Assembly (NCBI GenBank): GCA_903953615.1
Contig: CAJBKH010000368.1
Coordinates: 1-15,355, forward strand
Length of the DNA: 15,355 nucleotides
Direction: 5' to 3'
From: an uncultured Bacteroidota bacterium
GTDB lineage: Bacteria; Bacteroidota; Bacteroidia; NS11-12g; UBA955
The notes below the pieces were generated by a model. It was not told the origin of the DNA. It saw nothing but the letters and a program-made list of their open reading frames with translations, and did no database searches. Made by a program: the position numbers and the translations under genes. Within the stretch, counting starts at the first letter, position 1; every line of letters begins with the position of its first letter. This document shows, one piece after another, positions 14,505 to 15,355 of this stretch.

Positions 14505-14738
14505 TTAAGCAACTGTTTTTATTGTGTAATTTCGGTTCATTAAATCAGAAACAAAAAGCAAACAGGCTTTAATATCTTCTTTCTCTAAAGAAGGAAATTG
14601 TTTTAATATTTCTTCTTCTGACTCACCCGCACTTAAGTACTCAATAATGCTTTGAACAGTAATCCTCTTACCCCTAATGGTTGGTTTTCCATTACAAAGT
14701 TTATCATCAATTGTAATTCTATTGGCAATGTATTCCAT
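14505..14738 (-). CDS. DUF433 antitoxin
   Basis: This 77-residue protein carries the DUF433 motif NGKPTIRGKRITVQSIIEYL (16-35) followed by an acidic helix (SEEEIL at 40-45). This is a small DNA-binding winged-helix-like domain found in VapB45-type antitoxins. The frame extends to ATG 14768, but I choose ATG 14738: family members begin close to MEYIANRITID, and the promoter box at 14758-14765 falls inside the longer version. It directly precedes the DUF5615 toxin gene (the toxin ATG begins one base after the stop, in transcription order), so the two are translated from one message. Autoregulation by the antitoxin is typical of such pairs but not visible here. Confidence 0.87.
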   Translation of the reverse strand: MEYIANRITIDDKLCNGKPTIRGKRITVQSIIEYLSAGESEEEILKQFPSLEKEDIKACLLFVSDLMNRNYTIKTVA

Positions 14739-14757
14739 AATTTTAAGGTAGCTTATG

Positions 14758-14765
14758 CAAATATA
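14758..14765 (-). promoter_or_regulatory. Predicted -7 element of the DUF433/DUF5615 operon
   Basis: On the minus strand TATATTTG matches TAnnTTTG exactly, 19 bp before ATG 14738, giving a leader of about 13 nt. The upstream -33 region is T-rich without a clear TTTG at the usual spacing. Confidence 0.5.
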
Positions 14766-14922
14766 CAAAAATTCATATTAAAAATTATTTTAGCGATTTT
14801 GAAAAAATGGGAACTTATCAAATTGAATTATTGATTGACAAAGTTTTAGGCTTCCGCAAACCCTTTTCTTAACCAATCAGCACAGAGATTTAATTAAATT
14901 TAAAGCACGATTCAAACACACA

Positions 14923-14952
14923 AAAAAAACATACCAATTGGTATGTTTTTTT
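14923..14952 (-). terminator. 30-bp perfect palindrome, terminator of gldG, copy 2
   Basis: This is the same 30 bases as at 3120-3149: CATACCAATTGGTATG flanked by A7 and T7. It begins 19 bp past the gldG stop, the expected position for its terminator, and reads as a hairpin plus T run on both strands. The rest of the gene-free gap (14766-14922) shows nothing convincing beyond a 21-codon frame. Confidence 0.8.
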
Positions 14953-14971
14953 ATTTATTAGGGTTTCGATA

Positions 14972-15355
14972 TTATCTGGCGTATTTTCTTCTGCGGTACC
15001 ATGAGTTGATTACGCCAAAGAGAATTACCGCCAACACCGGTACAACAGTGTTTACCAGCTGCCATTTGGTTTTTTCTTTGATACACTCGTCCTCTTGTGG
15101 TGGGGTGTTTATCTTGGCGCGGTTCAACAAACGCAGATTAATTTCTTTGGTTCTTACTTCTATCAAACCACTCTGATCGAACATATAATCAAAACAATTC
15201 AACAAGAATTTTTTATTGGCAAATTGCCTACCAGTTTCACGGTCGTAACCTAACGGAAAAATCTCGCCTGTGCTGCGCTTTACAGGATTAATGGCTATGT
15301 CCCCATCGGCAATCACTATCATGCTATTGGTGCAACTTTCCTTTACTGGATATTG
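14972..15355 (-). CDS. gldG: GldG, gliding-motility ABC-transporter-associated protein (3' end only)
   Basis: The last 127 codons of a gene that continues past the right edge. The C-terminal part of GldG is recognisable: MIVIADGDIAINPVKRSTGE, then FPLGYDRETGRQFANKKFLL, an LNCFDYMFDQSGLIEVRTKE segment, and LRLLNRAKI. A membrane-proximal WQLVNTVVPVLAVILFG helix and a basic tail WYRRRKYAR follow. GldG is the periplasmic/inner-membrane partner of GldF and GldA in an ABC complex linked to Bacteroidota gliding and T9SS function. The closing single helix and Arg-rich tail put the C-terminus in the cytoplasm. gldF would be expected upstream, beyond the window. A 30-bp palindromic terminator follows the stop. 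Confidence 0.88.
   Translation of the reverse strand, partial: QYPVKESCTNSMIVIADGDIAINPVKRSTGEIFPLGYDRETGRQFANKKFLLNCFDYMFDQSGLIEVRTKEINLRLLNRAKINTPPQEDECIKEKTKWQLVNTVVPVLAVILFGVINSWYRRRKYAR

Noticed and set aside
14807..14872. A 21-codon frame beginning MGTYQIELLIDKVLGFRKPF
   Set aside because: It looks protein-like but is too short, has no promoter or recognisable family, and may be chance or a tiny remnant.

Overview
The window comes from a gliding-type member of the Bacteroidota. Signs of this are five C-terminal type IX secretion (T9SS) sorting domains (one of them a fossil), a gldG fragment at the right edge, TAnnTTTG-type promoter elements, AT-rich DNA and start codons without Shine-Dalgarno motifs. 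The sequence alone does not give a genus; an environmental Chitinophagales-, Sphingobacteriales- or Flavobacteriales-like organism is plausible.

Left part (1-4600): two small membrane proteins (a TM2-domain protein and a DUF4328 protein) lie on the minus strand, separated and preceded by AT-rich tandem repeats. A fatty acid desaturase with its own promoter and terminator follows. Then comes tRNA-Val(UAC) on the plus strand with promoter and terminator. Just past the tRNA terminator lie short direct repeats and the last ~46 codons of a vanished T9SS cargo gene, still followed by its terminator-like palindrome. An N-formylglutamate amidohydrolase-like enzyme is next (minus strand, start revised to 3991). 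It is followed by about 600 bp without an intact gene, which holds a nested inverted repeat and a 35-codon fragment resembling the start of a Crp/Fnr regulator.

Central part (4597-14159): this is the most interesting block. A secreted metzincin-like protease with its own T9SS domain stands alone on the minus strand. To its right, four tightly packed minus-strand genes appear to form one operon, transcribed in the order YHYH protein, double DUF1566 protein, sulfatase, HupE/UreJ-type membrane protein, with gaps of 5, 18 and 12 bp, ending at a hairpin at 5889-5908. The first three carry T9SS sorting domains. Divergently, on the plus strand, a Crp/Fnr-family regulator is followed 44 bp later by a TonB-dependent receptor without a SusD partner. 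A 27-bp palindrome overlaps the predicted regulator promoter. I infer a regulated surface-uptake or processing locus of unknown substrate: outer-membrane receptor, secreted sulfatase, metal-binding-looking YHYH protein and inner-membrane permease.

Right part (14160-15355): a DUF433/DUF5615 toxin-antitoxin pair (minus) abuts the receptor gene tail to tail. After about 230 bp without a gene comes the 3' end of gldG, which ends at a 30-bp perfect palindrome identical to the one at 3120-3149.
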